Origin: Streptomyces hayashii
GTDB taxonomy: Bacteria > Actinomycetota > Actinomycetes > Streptomycetales > Streptomycetaceae
Assembly (NCBI RefSeq): GCF_024539815.1
Contig: NZ_JAHHIU010000089.1
Location: 28,141 to 92,140 of the forward strand
DNA: 64,000 nucleotides
Reading direction: 5' to 3'
The notes under the pieces were generated by a model. It searched no databases. It saw nothing but the letters and a program-made list of their open reading frames with translations, and was not told where the DNA came from. Position numbers and translations under genes: made by a program. Positions 36,869 to 49,591 of the stretch are shown in pieces. Position 1 is the stretch's first letter; every line of letters starts with the position of its first letter.

Positions 36869-38548
36869 GTGACCAGTAGACACAGAACGTCCGAGAGCGC
36901 CGACGTCTCGTCGCAGCGCCACGAATCGCCGTCCCCGCGCCGCCGTACGGTCGTCAGGGCGGCGGCCGCCACCGCCGTGCTGGCCGGCCCGCTCCTCGCC
37001 GCGCTGCCCGCCCGCGCCGCCGAGGCCCCCGTCTTCCTGCACGGCCTCGCCTCCGGGGACCCGCTGCCCGACGGCGTCCTGTTGTGGACCCGGGTGACGC
37101 CCACCGCCGAGGCGATACCGGGCTCCGGACTCGGCCCGGACACCGCGGTCAGTTGGGTCGTCGCCCGGGACAGGGCGCTGACGGATGTCGTCTCCCGGGG
37201 AACGACCACCGCGACCGCCGCGTCCGACCACACCGTCAAGGCCGACATCCGCGGCCTCGCGCCCGCCACCGACTACTGGTTCCGCTTCTCGGCCGACGGC
37301 GTCGACTCCCCGGTGGCGCGCACCCGCACCGCGCCGGCGGCGGACGCGGCGGTGACCGGGCTGCGCTTCGGCGTGGTCTCCTGCGCCAACTGGGAGGCGG
37401 GCTACTTCTCCTCCTACCGCCACCTCGCGGCCCGCGGCGACCTGGACGCCTGGCTGCACCTCGGCGACTACATCTACGAGTACGGCACCGGCCAGTACGG
37501 CACGCGCGGCACCGTCGTCCGGCAGACCGCGCCCACCCACGAGATCCTCACGCTCGCCGACTACCGCGCCCGGCACGGCAAGTACAAGACCGACCCGGAC
37601 CTCCAGGCGCTGCACACCAAGGCGCCGGTCATCGCGATCTGGGACGACCACGAGTTCGCCAACGACACCTGGTCGGGCGGCGCGGAGAACCACACCGAGG
37701 GCGCCGAGGGCGCCTGGTCGGCCCGCCAGGCGGCCGCGAAGCAGGCCTACTTCGAGTGGATGCCGGTCCGCCCGGCGATCGCCGGCACCACCTACCGCAG
37801 GCTGCGCTTCGGCAAGCTCGCCGACCTGTCCCTGCTGGATCTGCGCTCCTTCCGCTCCCAGCAGGTGGCCGTCGGCAAGGGCGCCGTGGACGATCCGGAC
37901 CGCACGATCACCGGCCGCGCCCAACTGGACTGGCTGAAGGCCGGACTGAAGGCGTCCGACACCGCCTGGCGGCTGGTCGGCAACTCGGTGATGATCTCGC
38001 CGTTCGTGATCGGTTCGCTCTCCGCGGACCTGTTCAAGCCGCTGGCCAAGCTGCTCGGCCTGCCCGAGGACGGCCTCGGCCTCAACACCGACCAGTGGGA
38101 CGGCTACACCGACGACCGCCGTGAACTCCTCGCCCACCTGCGGGCGAACGCCATCCGCAACACGGTCTTCCTGACCGGCGACATCCACATGGCGTGGGCC
38201 AACGATGTGCCGGTGGACGCGGGGACCTACCCCCTGTCGGCCTCGGCCGCCACGGAGTTCGTGGTCACCTCGGTGACCTCCGACAACCTCGACGACATCG
38301 TGAAGGTCCCCGAGGGCACCCTCACCGCGGTCGCCTCCCCGGTCATCCGGGCCGCCAACCGGCATGTGCACTTCGTGGACACCGACCGGCACGGGTACGG
38401 CGTCCTGGACGTCACCGCCGAGCGCGCGCAGATGGACTACTACGTCGTGTCGGACCGGACGAACCCCGCCGCGACCTCCTCGTGGTGGCGCTCGTACCGC
38501 ACGCGCAGCGGCACGCAGAAGGTGGAGCGCACGTACGACCCGGTGTAG
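36869..38548 (+). CDS. phoD: Alkaline phosphatase D, Tat-exported
   Basis: 559-residue secreted phosphatase/phosphodiesterase of the PhoD family. The N-terminus has a Tat signal, [19 protein letters not shown], with cleavage probably after ARA (about residues 50-51). Metal-site motifs: the Cys-containing [36 protein letters not shown] and LTGDIHMAW, matching the Fe/Ca site known for PhoD. Starts at GTG 36869. I looked for a clear PhoP (PHO) box in the 100 bases upstream and saw none. Confidence 0.93.
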   Translation: MTSRHRTSESADVSSQRHESPSPRRRTVVRAAAATAVLAGPLLAALPARAAEAPVFLHGLASGDPLPDGVLLWTRVTPTAEAIPGSGLGPDTAVSWVVARDRALTDVVSRGTTTATAASDHTVKADIRGLAPATDYWFRFSADGVDSPVARTRTAPAADAAVTGLRFGVVSCANWEAGYFSSYRHLAARGDLDAWLHLGDYIYEYGTGQYGTRGTVVRQTAPTHEILTLADYRARHGKYKTDPDLQALHTKAPVIAIWDDHEFANDTWSGGAENHTEGAEGAWSARQAAAKQAYFEWMPVRPAIAGTTYRRLRFGKLADLSLLDLRSFRSQQVAVGKGAVDDPDRTITGRAQLDWLKAGLKASDTAWRLVGNSVMISPFVIGSLSADLFKPLAKLLGLPEDGLGLNTDQWDGYTDDRRELLAHLRANAIRNTVFLTGDIHMAWANDVPVDAGTYPLSASAATEFVVTSVTSDNLDDIVKVPEGTLTAVASPVIRAANRHVHFVDTDRHGYGVLDVTAERAQMDYYVVSDRTNPAATSSWWRSYRTRSGTQKVERTYDPV

Positions 38549-38553
38549 CCGCC

Positions 38554-38577
38554 GACCGGGCCGGGCGGCTCCCGGTC
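38554..38577. terminator. Possible weak terminator
   Basis: 7-bp inverted repeat GACCGGG/CCCGGTC between the converging phoD and hydrolase genes; it reaches the hydrolase stop codon. Confidence 0.4.
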
Positions 38578-39145
38578 AGAGGGTTTCGAGGAAGCCGAGC
38601 GCCACCCGCCAGGTGGCCTCGGCGGCCTCCTCGTCGTAGTCGGGGAGGCCGGGGTCGGTGTAGAGGTGCCCGGCGCCCGTGTACCGGTAGATCTCCACGT
38701 CGGCGCCCGCTCTGCCCATCTGCAGGTACCAGGCGCTCAGCCAGTCGTCGGTCTCGAACGGGTCCGGCTCGGCCACATGGAGCTGTACCGGCAGGTCGTC
38801 CACCGTGACGTTCGGCGCGAGGTCCGAGGTGCCGTGCAGGAGCAGCAGGCCGCGTGCTTCGGCGTCGCCGAGGGCGAGGGTCTGCGCGACGGAGGCGCCC
38901 AGCGAGAACCCGGCGTAGACCAGCCCCCGCCGCGAGTACGGAGCCGCGGCCAGGACCGCCCTCTTGAGCAGGTCGTCCTTGCCGATCTCCTCCTTGTACG
39001 CCATGCCCTCCTCGACCGTGTCGAACGTGCGCCCGTCGAAGAGGTCCGGGGTGCTGACCTCGTGTCCGGCGGCGCGCAGCCGGTCCGCCGCGGCGGACAC
39101 CGCGGGCCGCAGACCGTAGGTCGAATGGAAGAGCATGATGTTCAT
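38576..39145 (-). CDS. Dienelactone hydrolase-family protein
   Basis: 189-residue alpha/beta hydrolase. The nucleophile elbow is GFSLGAS (about 98-104), the acid is probably in AEPDPFE, and the His is in GAGHLYTD. In classical dienelactone hydrolase the nucleophile is Cys; here it is Ser, as in many family members. The small size and absence of a cap agree with the DLH family. The ATG at 39143-39145 begins MNIMLFHSTYGLRPAV. It stands alone, converging with phoD. Substrate unknown. Confidence 0.85.
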   Translation of the reverse strand: MNIMLFHSTYGLRPAVSAAADRLRAAGHEVSTPDLFDGRTFDTVEEGMAYKEEIGKDDLLKRAVLAAAPYSRRGLVYAGFSLGASVAQTLALGDAEARGLLLLHGTSDLAPNVTVDDLPVQLHVAEPDPFETDDWLSAWYLQMGRAGADVEIYRYTGAGHLYTDPGLPDYDEEAAEATWRVALGFLETL

Positions 39146-39219
39146 GCGCCCATGGTGCCAGCCCGCGCCGACAGCGCCGTGCGTGCGACTCCTCACAGAA
39201 GTGGCAGGTTCAAGGTCGC

Positions 39220-40356
39220 GTGGACCCGGTTACGTTCGAAGGCATGGAGAACCTGCTCCGCCCCGTGATCGTGGTGGGCGGATCGGTGGTGCTGACCTTC
39301 CTCATCGGCTGGGCCACCGACCGTCTGCTGTGCAAGGCCGACCAACGGCACCCCGAGACCTCTCTCTGGGGCCTGCTGCGCCGTGGTCGCATCCCGTATC
39401 AGCTGGTGCTGTGCGCGGCGATGCTGAGAGGCTCCTACGACCAGGTGCAGGTGCTGCAGGACCACAGGGTCGGCATCGGCCGCACCCTCACCCTGGTGCT
39501 GATCGGCTCGGCCGCCTGGCTGGTGATCCGGATCGCCGGGGCGGTCGTCGAGACGTCGTACTCGCACTACGCGCGGATGCACCGCGACGCGGCCCGGGTC
39601 CGCAGGGTACGGACCCAGGTGTCGCTGATCATGCGGGTCGTCTCGGCCGTCGTCGGCGTGGTCGCGGCCGCCGCGATGCTGCTGACGTTCCCCGCGATGC
39701 GCGCGGCGGGCGCCTCCCTGCTGGCCTCCGCCGGGATCCTCGGCATCGTCGCCGGTGTGGCCGCCCAGTCCACGCTGAGCAACCTGTTCGCCGGTCTGCA
39801 GATCGCGTTCGGCGACATGGTGCGCATCGGCGACACGGTGGTGGTGGACGGCGAGTGGGGCACGGTCGAGGAGATCACCCTGACCTTCCTGACCGTGCGC
39901 ACCTGGGACGAGCGCCGTATCACGATGCCCGTGTCGTACTTCACCTCGAAGCCGTTCGAGAACTGGTCGCGCGGCACGCCCCAGATGACCGGCATCGTCT
40001 ACTGGCACGTCGACCACGCGGCGCCGGTGGAGGCGATGCGTGTGAAGCTGCGCGACATCCTGCGCGAGTGCCCGGCCTGGGACGGCCGCGCCTGCGGTCT
40101 GGACGTCACGGACACCACGCCCAACACGATGCAGGTGCGGGCGCTGGTCACGGCCAAGGACGCCGACGACATCTGGACGGTGCGGGTCAGGGTCCGCGAG
40201 GAGATGATCCGCTGGCTGTGGAACGAGCACCCGTACGCGCTGCCGCGGGTCAACACCGCGCACGCGGCCCTGCCTCCGGGCCATCTGCCGGCCCAGAGCT
40301 CCTTCCCCGACGGTGCGGCCCGCCGCGCCTCCGAATCACCGCGCACGGGCCGCTGA
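39220..40356 (+). CDS. MscS-type mechanosensitive channel
   Basis: About 378 residues. N-terminal membrane helices (near 15-33, 60-80, 85-107), then the pore-lining helix with small residues, ASLLASAGILGIVAG, followed by the conserved QSTLSNLFAGLQIAFGDMVRIGDTV of the MscS beta domain and a C-terminal alpha/beta domain. Releases solutes on hypo-osmotic shock in this family. GTG 39220 has AAGG four bases before it; the ATG at 39244 (MENLLRP) is the alternative. The last 25 residues are Pro/Ser/Arg-rich and not conserved. Confidence 0.88.
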   Translation: MDPVTFEGMENLLRPVIVVGGSVVLTFLIGWATDRLLCKADQRHPETSLWGLLRRGRIPYQLVLCAAMLRGSYDQVQVLQDHRVGIGRTLTLVLIGSAAWLVIRIAGAVVETSYSHYARMHRDAARVRRVRTQVSLIMRVVSAVVGVVAAAAMLLTFPAMRAAGASLLASAGILGIVAGVAAQSTLSNLFAGLQIAFGDMVRIGDTVVVDGEWGTVEEITLTFLTVRTWDERRITMPVSYFTSKPFENWSRGTPQMTGIVYWHVDHAAPVEAMRVKLRDILRECPAWDGRACGLDVTDTTPNTMQVRALVTAKDADDIWTVRVRVREEMIRWLWNEHPYALPRVNTAHAALPPGHLPAQSSFPDGAARRASESPRTGR

Positions 40357-40478
40357 CCGCTGACCGTCGGTCGACCAGTTCGGCGCCCCCGCCGCCCCGG
40401 ACGCCCCGGACGAGCGGCACGACCCTCGTCGACCGCCGGCGCGCCGCCTGAGGGCGAAGGGCGGCGGGCCGGGGGCGT

Positions 40479-40496
40479 GACGGTCACGCGACCGTC
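40479..40496. terminator. Possible weak terminator
   Basis: 7-bp inverted repeat GACGGTC/GACCGTC in the 190-base spacer between the converging MscS and antiporter genes. Nothing else is seen in that spacer. Confidence 0.35.
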
Positions 40497-40546
40497 GGGG
40501 GACGGGACCCCTGCCCCGCCGCCCACCGACCGCCTGCCTGCCGGCC

Positions 40547-42133
40547 TCAGCGCAGGCTGCGCACGTCCAGGTGCCGCAGCACGCGGTCCACGATCTCGGG
40601 GTCGGCGCCCGCCTCGCTGCGCGCCGCCACCACCTCGTGCCGTGCCGCGCTCAGCATCTCGTTCTGGATCCGCCGCACCCGCTTGAGCCGGCGCACCCGC
40701 TGATCGTGCCCCTCGCGCCGCTCGTCCTCCGTGACGTCAGGGCTGATGCGCAGCCCGATGTCGAAGGCCCGCCGCAGCATCTGCTCGGACAGCTCCTCGG
40801 AGAGGTTCTCCTCGGACTCGATCTCGCGCAGCCGCTGCTTCGCCGCCTTCGCGGCCCGCACCGCCAGTTCCTTCTCGAACGCCTTCTCCCGGTCGGTGTC
40901 CGACTGCACGCCGAGCCGCTTCACCAGCCACGGCAGGGTGAGCCCCTGCAACACCAGCGTCGCCATGATCACACCGAACGCGATGAAGATGATCTCGTCC
41001 CGGTCGGGGAAGGGCCCTCCGTCGTCGGTCTTCAGCGGGACCGCCAGGGCCAGCGCCACCGAGGCCACCCCGCGCATTCCCGACCACCACATGACGGTGG
41101 TCTCCCGCCAGTTCGTCGGGATGTCCTCCAGGTGGTCCTTCCTCGCGTGCAGCCGTTGCGTCAGCCAGGTCGCCGGCATCAGCCACAGCAGCCGAACGAC
41201 GACGACCACCGCCACGATCACCCCGGCCCACCCGAGCATCTCCTCCCAGCGCCCGGCGGCCGTGCGGATCGCGTTGTGCAGTTCCAGGCCGATCAGCCCG
41301 AAGGCGACGCCCGTGACGAGGGTGTCGATGATGTCCCAGAAGGTGTGGCCGGCCAGCCGGGTCAGCACGTCGTCGGGGTCGGTGGCGTACTCGGCGAGGA
41401 ACAGCGCGGTGGTGAGCACGGCCAGCACCCCGGAACCGTGGAACTCCTCCGCCAGCACGTAGGAGGCGTACGGCACCAGCAGCGTCAGTCCGATCTGCAG
41501 CGTGGTGTCGCCGAGGACGTCCAGCAGCCGGTTGGCGCCCCACCCGAGCGCGACGCCCACGGCCACCGCCACCACGGCGGACAGCACCAGGTCGAGACCG
41601 GCCCGCCACGGCGAGAACGTCCCGCTCACCGCCGCCGCGATCGCGACGTGGTAGAGCACGATGGCCGTGACGTCGTTGAACAGCCCCTCGCCCTCCAGGA
41701 TGGACACCAGCCGGCGGGGCAGGCCGAGCTGCCCGGCCACGGCGGTCGCCGCCACGGGGTCGGGCGGCGCGACGAGCGCCCCCAGCGCGACGGCGGCGGC
41801 GACCGGCAGCCCCGGCACGATCGAGTGGGCCACGGCCGCCACGCAGATCGTCGTGACGAAGACCAGCGCCACGGCGAGCAGGAAGATGGGCCGCACGTTC
41901 GCCGCGAACTGCCGCCACGAAGTCCGCCGCACCGCCGCGTACAGCAGCGGCGGCAGGAGGAGGGGCAGGATCAGGTCGGGCGGGATCTCCACGTTGGGCA
42001 CGAAGTCGAGCACCGCGAGGACGATGCCGAGCAGGGTCATCAGCACCGGCGCGGGCAGTCCGAACCGGTCCCCCACGGGGACGCTCACCACGGCCCCGAG
42101 CAACAGGACGAACAACAGGGCCAACTGGTCCAC
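40547..42133 (-). CDS. Na+/H+ antiporter, CPA1 family
   Basis: 528 residues with about 11-12 membrane segments, exchanging Na+ (or K+) for protons. The ion-binding segment LEGEGLFNDVTAIVLY holds the conserved Asn-Asp pair of CPA1 antiporters (in FNDVTA), and LGALVAPPDPVAATAV the preceding conserved region. A later helix end reads WWSGMRGVASVALALAVP. A cytosolic, charged C-terminal tail of about 120 residues (after about 405), Glu/Arg-rich and helical, is probably regulatory. Starts at ATG 42131-42133. Confidence 0.92.
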   Translation of the reverse strand: MDQLALLFVLLLGAVVSVPVGDRFGLPAPVLMTLLGIVLAVLDFVPNVEIPPDLILPLLLPPLLYAAVRRTSWRQFAANVRPIFLLAVALVFVTTICVAAVAHSIVPGLPVAAAVALGALVAPPDPVAATAVAGQLGLPRRLVSILEGEGLFNDVTAIVLYHVAIAAAVSGTFSPWRAGLDLVLSAVVAVAVGVALGWGANRLLDVLGDTTLQIGLTLLVPYASYVLAEEFHGSGVLAVLTTALFLAEYATDPDDVLTRLAGHTFWDIIDTLVTGVAFGLIGLELHNAIRTAAGRWEEMLGWAGVIVAVVVVVRLLWLMPATWLTQRLHARKDHLEDIPTNWRETTVMWWSGMRGVASVALALAVPLKTDDGGPFPDRDEIIFIAFGVIMATLVLQGLTLPWLVKRLGVQSDTDREKAFEKELAVRAAKAAKQRLREIESEENLSEELSEQMLRRAFDIGLRISPDVTEDERREGHDQRVRRLKRVRRIQNEMLSAARHEVVAARSEAGADPEIVDRVLRHLDVRSLR

Positions 42134-42199
42134 GGTCAGCGCTCCGGGTCTAGACGATCAAGAACATCCGGACCCCCAGCGTCGCACGCCCCGCACTCC

Positions 42200-42670
42200 C
42201 TACAGCGAACGCCGCATAAACCGGTGCGGAATGCCCGCCTCCAGGTCCTCCGGCCCGTAGGGCGTGTACCCCAGCCGCTCGTAGAATCCCAGCGCCTGCG
42301 TCTGTGCGTGCAGATCCACCCCCGTGAGCCCCCGCACGCGTGCCGCCTCCTCGATGCCCCGCACCAGGGCGACGCCGACGCCCAGCCCGCGCGCCTCGCG
42401 GGTCACGGCGAGCCGCCCCAGCGAGCCCACCGACGGATCGCCGGTCCTGGCCGCGGCCGCCTCGCCGTACAGCAGCCGCCCCGCGCCGAGCGGCCGCCCG
42501 TCCTCGCCGACCGCCAGCACGTGCACGGCGTCGGCGTCATGCTCGTCGTACTCCAGGTCCTCGGGCACGCCCTGCTCGCCGACGAAGACCTCCTTGCGGA
42601 CGGCGAAGCACGCCTCCCGGTCGGAGAGGTCCTCGGCGACGCGCACCTCGTACGCGCGCCTGCCACTCAT
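42200..42670 (-). CDS. GNAT N-acetyltransferase (ElaA-like)
   Basis: 156 residues. The acetyl-CoA loop is in [20 protein letters not shown] (pattern R/Q-x-x-G-x-G), and the C-terminal [12 protein letters not shown] segment is typical of GNAT. The N-terminal [20 protein letters not shown] resembles ElaA-type acetyltransferases. The start at 42668-42670 overlaps the stop of the RluA-family gene (ATGA), so it is coupled to it. Acceptor unknown. Confidence 0.9.
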   Translation of the reverse strand: MSGRRAYEVRVAEDLSDREACFAVRKEVFVGEQGVPEDLEYDEHDADAVHVLAVGEDGRPLGAGRLLYGEAAAARTGDPSVGSLGRLAVTREARGLGVGVALVRGIEEAARVRGLTGVDLHAQTQALGFYERLGYTPYGPEDLEAGIPHRFMRRSL

Positions 42671-43611
42671 CCGTAGGTCTCCTCGCGGACCTGGTCGAGT
42701 GCCTTGGCCAGGTCTTCGGGGTAGTCGCTGGCGAACTCCGCCCACTGTCCGTCACCGGGGTGCTCGAAGCCCAGGCGCACGGCGTGCAGCCACTGCCGGG
42801 TCAGCCCCAGGCGCTTGGCGAGGGTCGGGTCCGCGCCGTACGTCAGGTCGCCCACGCAGGGGTGGCGGTGGGCGGCCATGTGCACGCGGATCTGGTGCGT
42901 GCGGCCCGTCTCCAGCTTCACGTCCAGCAAGGAGGCCGCGCGGAAGGCCTCGATCAGGTCGTAGTGCGTGACCGACGGCTTGCCCTCGGCGGTGACCGCC
43001 CACTTGTAGTCGTGCTGCGGGTGACGGCCGATGGGCGCGTCGATGGTGCCGCTGGTCGGGTCGGGGTGACCCTGGACGAGCGTGTGGTAGCGCTTGTCGA
43101 CCGTGCGCTCCTTGAACTGGCGCTTCAGCGACGTGTACGCCCGCTCCGACTTGGCGACGACCATCAGACCGGACGTGCCGACGTCGAGCCGGTGCACGAT
43201 GCCCTGGCGCTCGGCCGCCCCGGAGGTGGAGATGCGGTAGCCGGCGGCGGCCAGCCCGCCGATCACCGTCGGCCCGCTCCAGCCGGGCGAGGGGTGCGCG
43301 GCCACGCCGACCGGCTTGACGATGACGACCACGTCGTCGTCGTCATGGACGATCTCCATGCCCTCGACCGGCTCGGCGACGATCTGCACCGGGGCCGGGG
43401 CCTGGGGCATCTCGACCTCCAGCCAGGCGCCGCCGATGACCCGCTCGGACTTGCCGACCACCGAGCCGTCGACCGTGACCTTCCCCGCCGCGGCCAGCTC
43501 GGCGGCCTTCGTACGGGAGAAGCCGAACATGCGGGAGATGGCGGCGTCGACGCGCTCGCCCTCCAGGCCGTCCGGCACGGGCAGGGTACGGATCTCGGGA
43601 ATCGTGCTCAC
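42667..43611 (-). CDS. rluD: RluA-family pseudouridine synthase (RluD-like)
   Basis: 314 residues. An N-terminal S4 RNA-binding domain (about 18-60, [20 protein letters not shown]) is followed by the catalytic domain with [10 protein letters not shown], in which Asp143 is the conserved catalytic Asp. RluD modifies uridines in helix 69 of 23S rRNA; the exact site cannot be inferred. The GTG at 43609-43611 ([10 protein letters not shown]) is chosen over an upstream extension. It follows lspA in the usual lspA-rluD order. Confidence 0.92.
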   Translation of the reverse strand: MSTIPEIRTLPVPDGLEGERVDAAISRMFGFSRTKAAELAAAGKVTVDGSVVGKSERVIGGAWLEVEMPQAPAPVQIVAEPVEGMEIVHDDDDVVVIVKPVGVAAHPSPGWSGPTVIGGLAAAGYRISTSGAAERQGIVHRLDVGTSGLMVVAKSERAYTSLKRQFKERTVDKRYHTLVQGHPDPTSGTIDAPIGRHPQHDYKWAVTAEGKPSVTHYDLIEAFRAASLLDVKLETGRTHQIRVHMAAHRHPCVGDLTYGADPTLAKRLGLTRQWLHAVRLGFEHPGDGQWAEFASDYPEDLAKALDQVREETYG

Positions 43612-43709
43612 CCGTCGAGTATGCAGGACGGGCAGGACACCGTCGTACGGGCCTGTGGACGACCGCCCCCCGGGACGCCGGGCGGATCCCGGTCCCCGCC
43701 GGGCGGACC

Positions 43710-44306
43710 TCAGTCGGTGTGGACGGTCCCGTCCGGGTCCAGCCCGCGGAAGGACAGCAGCACGATCAGGATGCCGCCGCACACGATCGCCGAGTCGGCG
43801 AGGTTGAAGACCGCGAAGTGCTTCGGCGCGATGAAGTCCACGACCGCGCCCTCGAAGACGCCCGGCGCACGGAAGATCCGGTCGGTGAGATTGCCCAGCG
43901 CACCGCCCAGCAGCAGACCCAGGGCGATCGCCCAGGGCAGGCTGTAGAGCTTGCGGGCGAGCCGGGCGATCACCACGATCACGGCCGCGGCGATCACCGT
44001 GAAGATCACGGTGAAGGCCTGGCCGAAGCCGAAGGCCGCGCCGGCGTTGCGGATGGCCTCGAACCGGAGCCAGTCCCCGACGATCTCGATCGGCGCGTGA
44101 TGCTCCAGCTTGGCGACCACCAGCATCTTGCTCACCAGGTCGAGCGCGTACGCGAAGGAGGCCACGACGAAGAGCACGGCGATACGACGCTTGCCCCTGG
44201 GCCGCGCCCCGGTGCTCTCCTGGTCACCCGGGCCGGACGACTGCTCCGGCTCGGATCCCGTCTCTGGGATGTCCGGCGTACCGATGACGCGCTCCGCCTC
44301 TGCCAC
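43710..44306 (-). CDS. lspA: Lipoprotein signal peptidase (signal peptidase II)
   Basis: Cleaves the signal peptide of lipidated prolipoproteins, the step after Lgt. 198 residues with four membrane segments. The catalytic aspartates are in GNLTDRIFR and FNLADSAI. The N-terminal 40 residues are a Pro/Gly/Glu-rich extension absent from E. coli LspA. Starts at ATG 44304-44306. Confidence 0.95.
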   Translation of the reverse strand: MAEAERVIGTPDIPETGSEPEQSSGPGDQESTGARPRGKRRIAVLFVVASFAYALDLVSKMLVVAKLEHHAPIEIVGDWLRFEAIRNAGAAFGFGQAFTVIFTVIAAAVIVVIARLARKLYSLPWAIALGLLLGGALGNLTDRIFRAPGVFEGAVVDFIAPKHFAVFNLADSAIVCGGILIVLLSFRGLDPDGTVHTD

Positions 44307-44373
44307 GTGAGTCCCTCAACCTAGGTGCCTGACTGAGGACGAGGGTACGGCACACCCCCCGGCCGTCAGGCGA

Positions 44374-45234
44374 TCAGTACCGGCGCTCCTGCTTCTGCTT
44401 GCACTCGACGCACAGCGTGGCCCGCGGGAAGGCCTGCATCCGGGCCTTGCCGATGGCGTTCCCGCAGTTCTCGCACAGCCCGTAGGTGCCCGCGTCCAGC
44501 CGCTCCAGGGCGTGCTCGGTCTGGATCAGCATCTCGCGCGCGTTGGCGGCCAGCGCCAGCTCGTGCTCGCGCGTGATGTTCTTGGTTCCGGTGTCGGCCT
44601 GGTCGTCGCCGGCGCCGTCCCCCGAGTCGCGCATCAGGCCCACCAGGGCCGTCTCCGAGGAGGCCAGTTCCGCACGCAGGCGCTCCCTCTCGGACTGCAG
44701 CTCCGCGTGCGCCTCCTCCACCTCCTCGGGTGTCCAGGGCTCCTCGCCCGGGCGCACCGCGAGCTCGCCCGGCTCCGCCGCGGCGAGGCGCGCCTTGGGG
44801 ACGGCGGTCTTCGCCGCCATGGCCGTACCCGGAGTCTTCTTCGCAACCACAGTCGTGGCTCCCGTCTGCTCCGCGGCCGAGGCCGCGCCCACCTTCTTGG
44901 CCGTGTTCTTCCTGCCCGCGCTCGTCGCGGCCACGCCCCTGGCACCGGCGACCTTCTTGGCCGCCGCCTTCCTGGCGGCGGTCTTCTGGGCGACCGCCTT
45001 CTTCGCAGCAGCCTTCTCAGGGGCCGCCTTCTCGGGGGCCGTCTTCTTCGCGGCCGCCTTCCCGGCGACCGCCTTCTTCTTCCCGGCGGCCCCCTGCGGG
45101 GCGGTCCCCGCGACGGCGGCGTTCTTCGCCGCGGCCTTCTTCGCCGCGCCGGCCTTCGGTTCCTCGGCCGCGCCGGAGGCACCCGGGTCCCTGTCGGACG
45201 CCGACTGCTGAACGGCGGTCTTTTTCGCCACCAT
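44374..45234 (-). CDS. DksA/TraR zinc-finger protein with histone-H1-like tail
   Basis: 286 residues. Residues 1-150 are Lys/Ala-rich with repeated AAKK-type units (pattern AAKKxAxxK), like histone H1 or the mycobacterial Hlp tail, a likely DNA-binding disordered region. Residues 165-286 form the DksA/TraR part: a long coiled coil (EEVEEAHAELQSERERLRAE) and a zinc finger with Cys254-xx-Cys257 and Cys275-xx-Cys278 (CENC and CVEC). DksA binds RNA polymerase; the acidic tip residues are not certain here. ATG 45232-45234 has AAGGGG upstream. It is encoded between lspA and the ileS T-box, on the opposite strand to ileS. Confidence 0.88.
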   Translation of the reverse strand: MVAKKTAVQQSASDRDPGASGAAEEPKAGAAKKAAAKNAAVAGTAPQGAAGKKKAVAGKAAAKKTAPEKAAPEKAAAKKAVAQKTAARKAAAKKVAGARGVAATSAGRKNTAKKVGAASAAEQTGATTVVAKKTPGTAMAAKTAVPKARLAAAEPGELAVRPGEEPWTPEEVEEAHAELQSERERLRAELASSETALVGLMRDSGDGAGDDQADTGTKNITREHELALAANAREMLIQTEHALERLDAGTYGLCENCGNAIGKARMQAFPRATLCVECKQKQERRY

Positions 45235-45247
45235 GGCCGCGGCCCCT

Positions 45248-45260
45248 TCACATATTGTGA
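45248..45260. promoter_or_regulatory. 13-bp palindrome before the DksA-like gene
   Basis: TCACATATTGTGA, with 5-bp perfect arms, 14 bases from the start codon. It resembles the BldD core TNACNCWGNGTNA but lacks its central C and G. The rest of 45261-45530 shows no gene or clear motif. Confidence 0.35.
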
Positions 45261-45530
45261 TCTTGCACGCGAATCGTGCTGGGACGATAAATCGACTTGG
45301 AGCCCGCGGCAACGGGGCACACCGCCCGATTCGCCCGCCTCGCGCACGCCACGCGGCAAGCCTGCCTGCGTTGTGCCCAGCTCCCCGCCGGGTAATCCGC
45401 CGAGCCGGGCGTCCCGGGATCCACAGATGCACACCTCCGCATTCAGCCACCATTCGGGGCATCCCGGACGCACGGGCCCGCCGTGCCCGCCGCCCCCGCA
45501 AATCGGTCGGCCGCTGTCGTCGTCGAGCCG

Positions 45531-45536
45531 TACACT
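45531..45536 (+). promoter_or_regulatory. Possible -10 box for the ileS leader
   Basis: TACACT just upstream of the T-box leader. No good -35 is seen at the usual distance, so this is a weak call. Confidence 0.25.
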
Positions 45537-45540
45537 GGGC

Positions 45541-45830
45541 GCAGCGAGAAGCGTGGATGGGGACGAGTAGCGGCGTACGCGGCCAAGAGCGACCCGGGGA
45601 CGGTGGGAGCCCGGGGGCGAGCGCGACGCGAAGATCACCCCGGAGCCGCCGGAAGAAGACCCCCGCAGGGGTTGGTAGACCCGGCATCGCGACCCCAATG
45701 AGGGGGCTCACCGGAGCGCAGGACGCCCCGGAGGGCCAAGGAGGGTGGTACCGCGGGAGCGCGCCGCACACGGCGTAGACAGGCAAGAGGCTCTCGTCCC
45801 TCCGACGGAAGACAGCACGTCCGCCGGAGG
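45541..45830 (+). promoter_or_regulatory. T-box riboswitch, translational type, isoleucine
   Basis: Leader of ileS that senses uncharged tRNA-Ile. Stem I base: GGGG 45559-45562 pairs with CCCC 45638-45641. The specifier loop has AGTA (45566-45569) opposite GAAG plus the Ile codon ATC (45634-45636); above it GCG 45570-45572 pairs with CGC 45627-45629. The T-box AGGGTGGTACCGCG is at 45742-45755; its TGGT can pair with the ACCA end of tRNA-Ile. The stem 45799-45808 with 45821-45830 hides the GGAGG Shine-Dalgarno (45827-45830). No T-run terminator is present, so control is by translation, as known for actinobacterial ileS leaders. The pairings are my hand fold. Confidence 0.9.
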
Positions 45831-45840
45831 AAGCTCGCAG

Positions 45841-48984
<3,144 letters not shown>

Positions 48985-49002
48985 GCGCCAGGCGCCAGGC
49001 CG

Positions 49003-49052
49003 CACGAGCGCGGGGCCCGGATCCCTCCCGAGGGCCGGGCCCCGCGCTCGTG
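49003..49052 (+). terminator. Strong terminator after ileS
   Basis: 18-bp perfect stem (49003-49020 with 49035-49052), with a smaller CCCT/AGGG stem in the loop, 18 bases after the ileS stop. Confidence 0.9.
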
Positions 49053-49062
49053 GCTGTGCGGG

Positions 49063-49476
49063 GGTCACGACGCAGACGGAGAAGGACAGGTCCGCGCCGA
49101 AGGTCACCGTCACACCGAAGCCGGCGGCCGCGAGGACGTCGCGCATCGCGCCCGACATCCCCTCGACGACCGCGCGGGCGAACCTCTCCGCGGCGACGCC
49201 CTCCTCAGTGCCGGCCCGGTCCTGCCCGCGGTGGGCGTCCACGAACGGCGCCACACCCCAACCGATCCAGACCCCGGTGCCCGCCGCTTCCCTCGCCGCG
49301 TCCACCCACACGACCGCTCCGGGCCCGCACCCCGCGCCCATGCCGTCCGGCAGGACAGGGAGGCCGGCACAGGCCAGACAGTGCCGGACCGGCGCCTCCG
49401 TATGCTGCCGTGCCGACAGCGTCGCCGCGTCGGCCCGGGCGTCCTCCTGCGGCTGTTTCCCCTTCCACCACCCCAT
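49063..49476 (-). CDS. Hypothetical protein without an in-frame stop
   Basis: From ATG 49474-49476 the frame reads MGWWKGKQPQEDAR and stays protein-like for about 138 residues: strong third-position G/C, Trp/Val-rich WVDAAREAAGTGVWIGWG, and three Cys (CLAC near 33-36, Cys50). Past 49063 it runs with no stop through the ileS terminator and antisense to ileS for 4 kb. A TGA one base out of frame lies at about 49065-49067, so a single-base deletion may have removed the stop. There is no Shine-Dalgarno and no known domain. It could be a degraded gene, or not a gene. Confidence 0.35.
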
Positions 49477-49514
49477 GGACGCAGGCCAGCGGTACTCGGT
49501 CGCAACGCGCGTAA

Positions 49515-49556
49515 AAAGGGCGGGACCCCGGATGGTGATCCGGGGTCCCGCCCTTT
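49515..49556 (-). terminator. Rho-independent terminator of the divIVA end of the dcw cluster
   Basis: Perfect 19-bp stem (49515-49533 with 49538-49556, loop GGTG); on the minus strand the stem is followed by TTTTT. It closes the long cell-division operon. Confidence 0.93.
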
Positions 49557-49591
49557 GAACGCTGCCGACGCCTAAGGCGTACTACTGGCCG

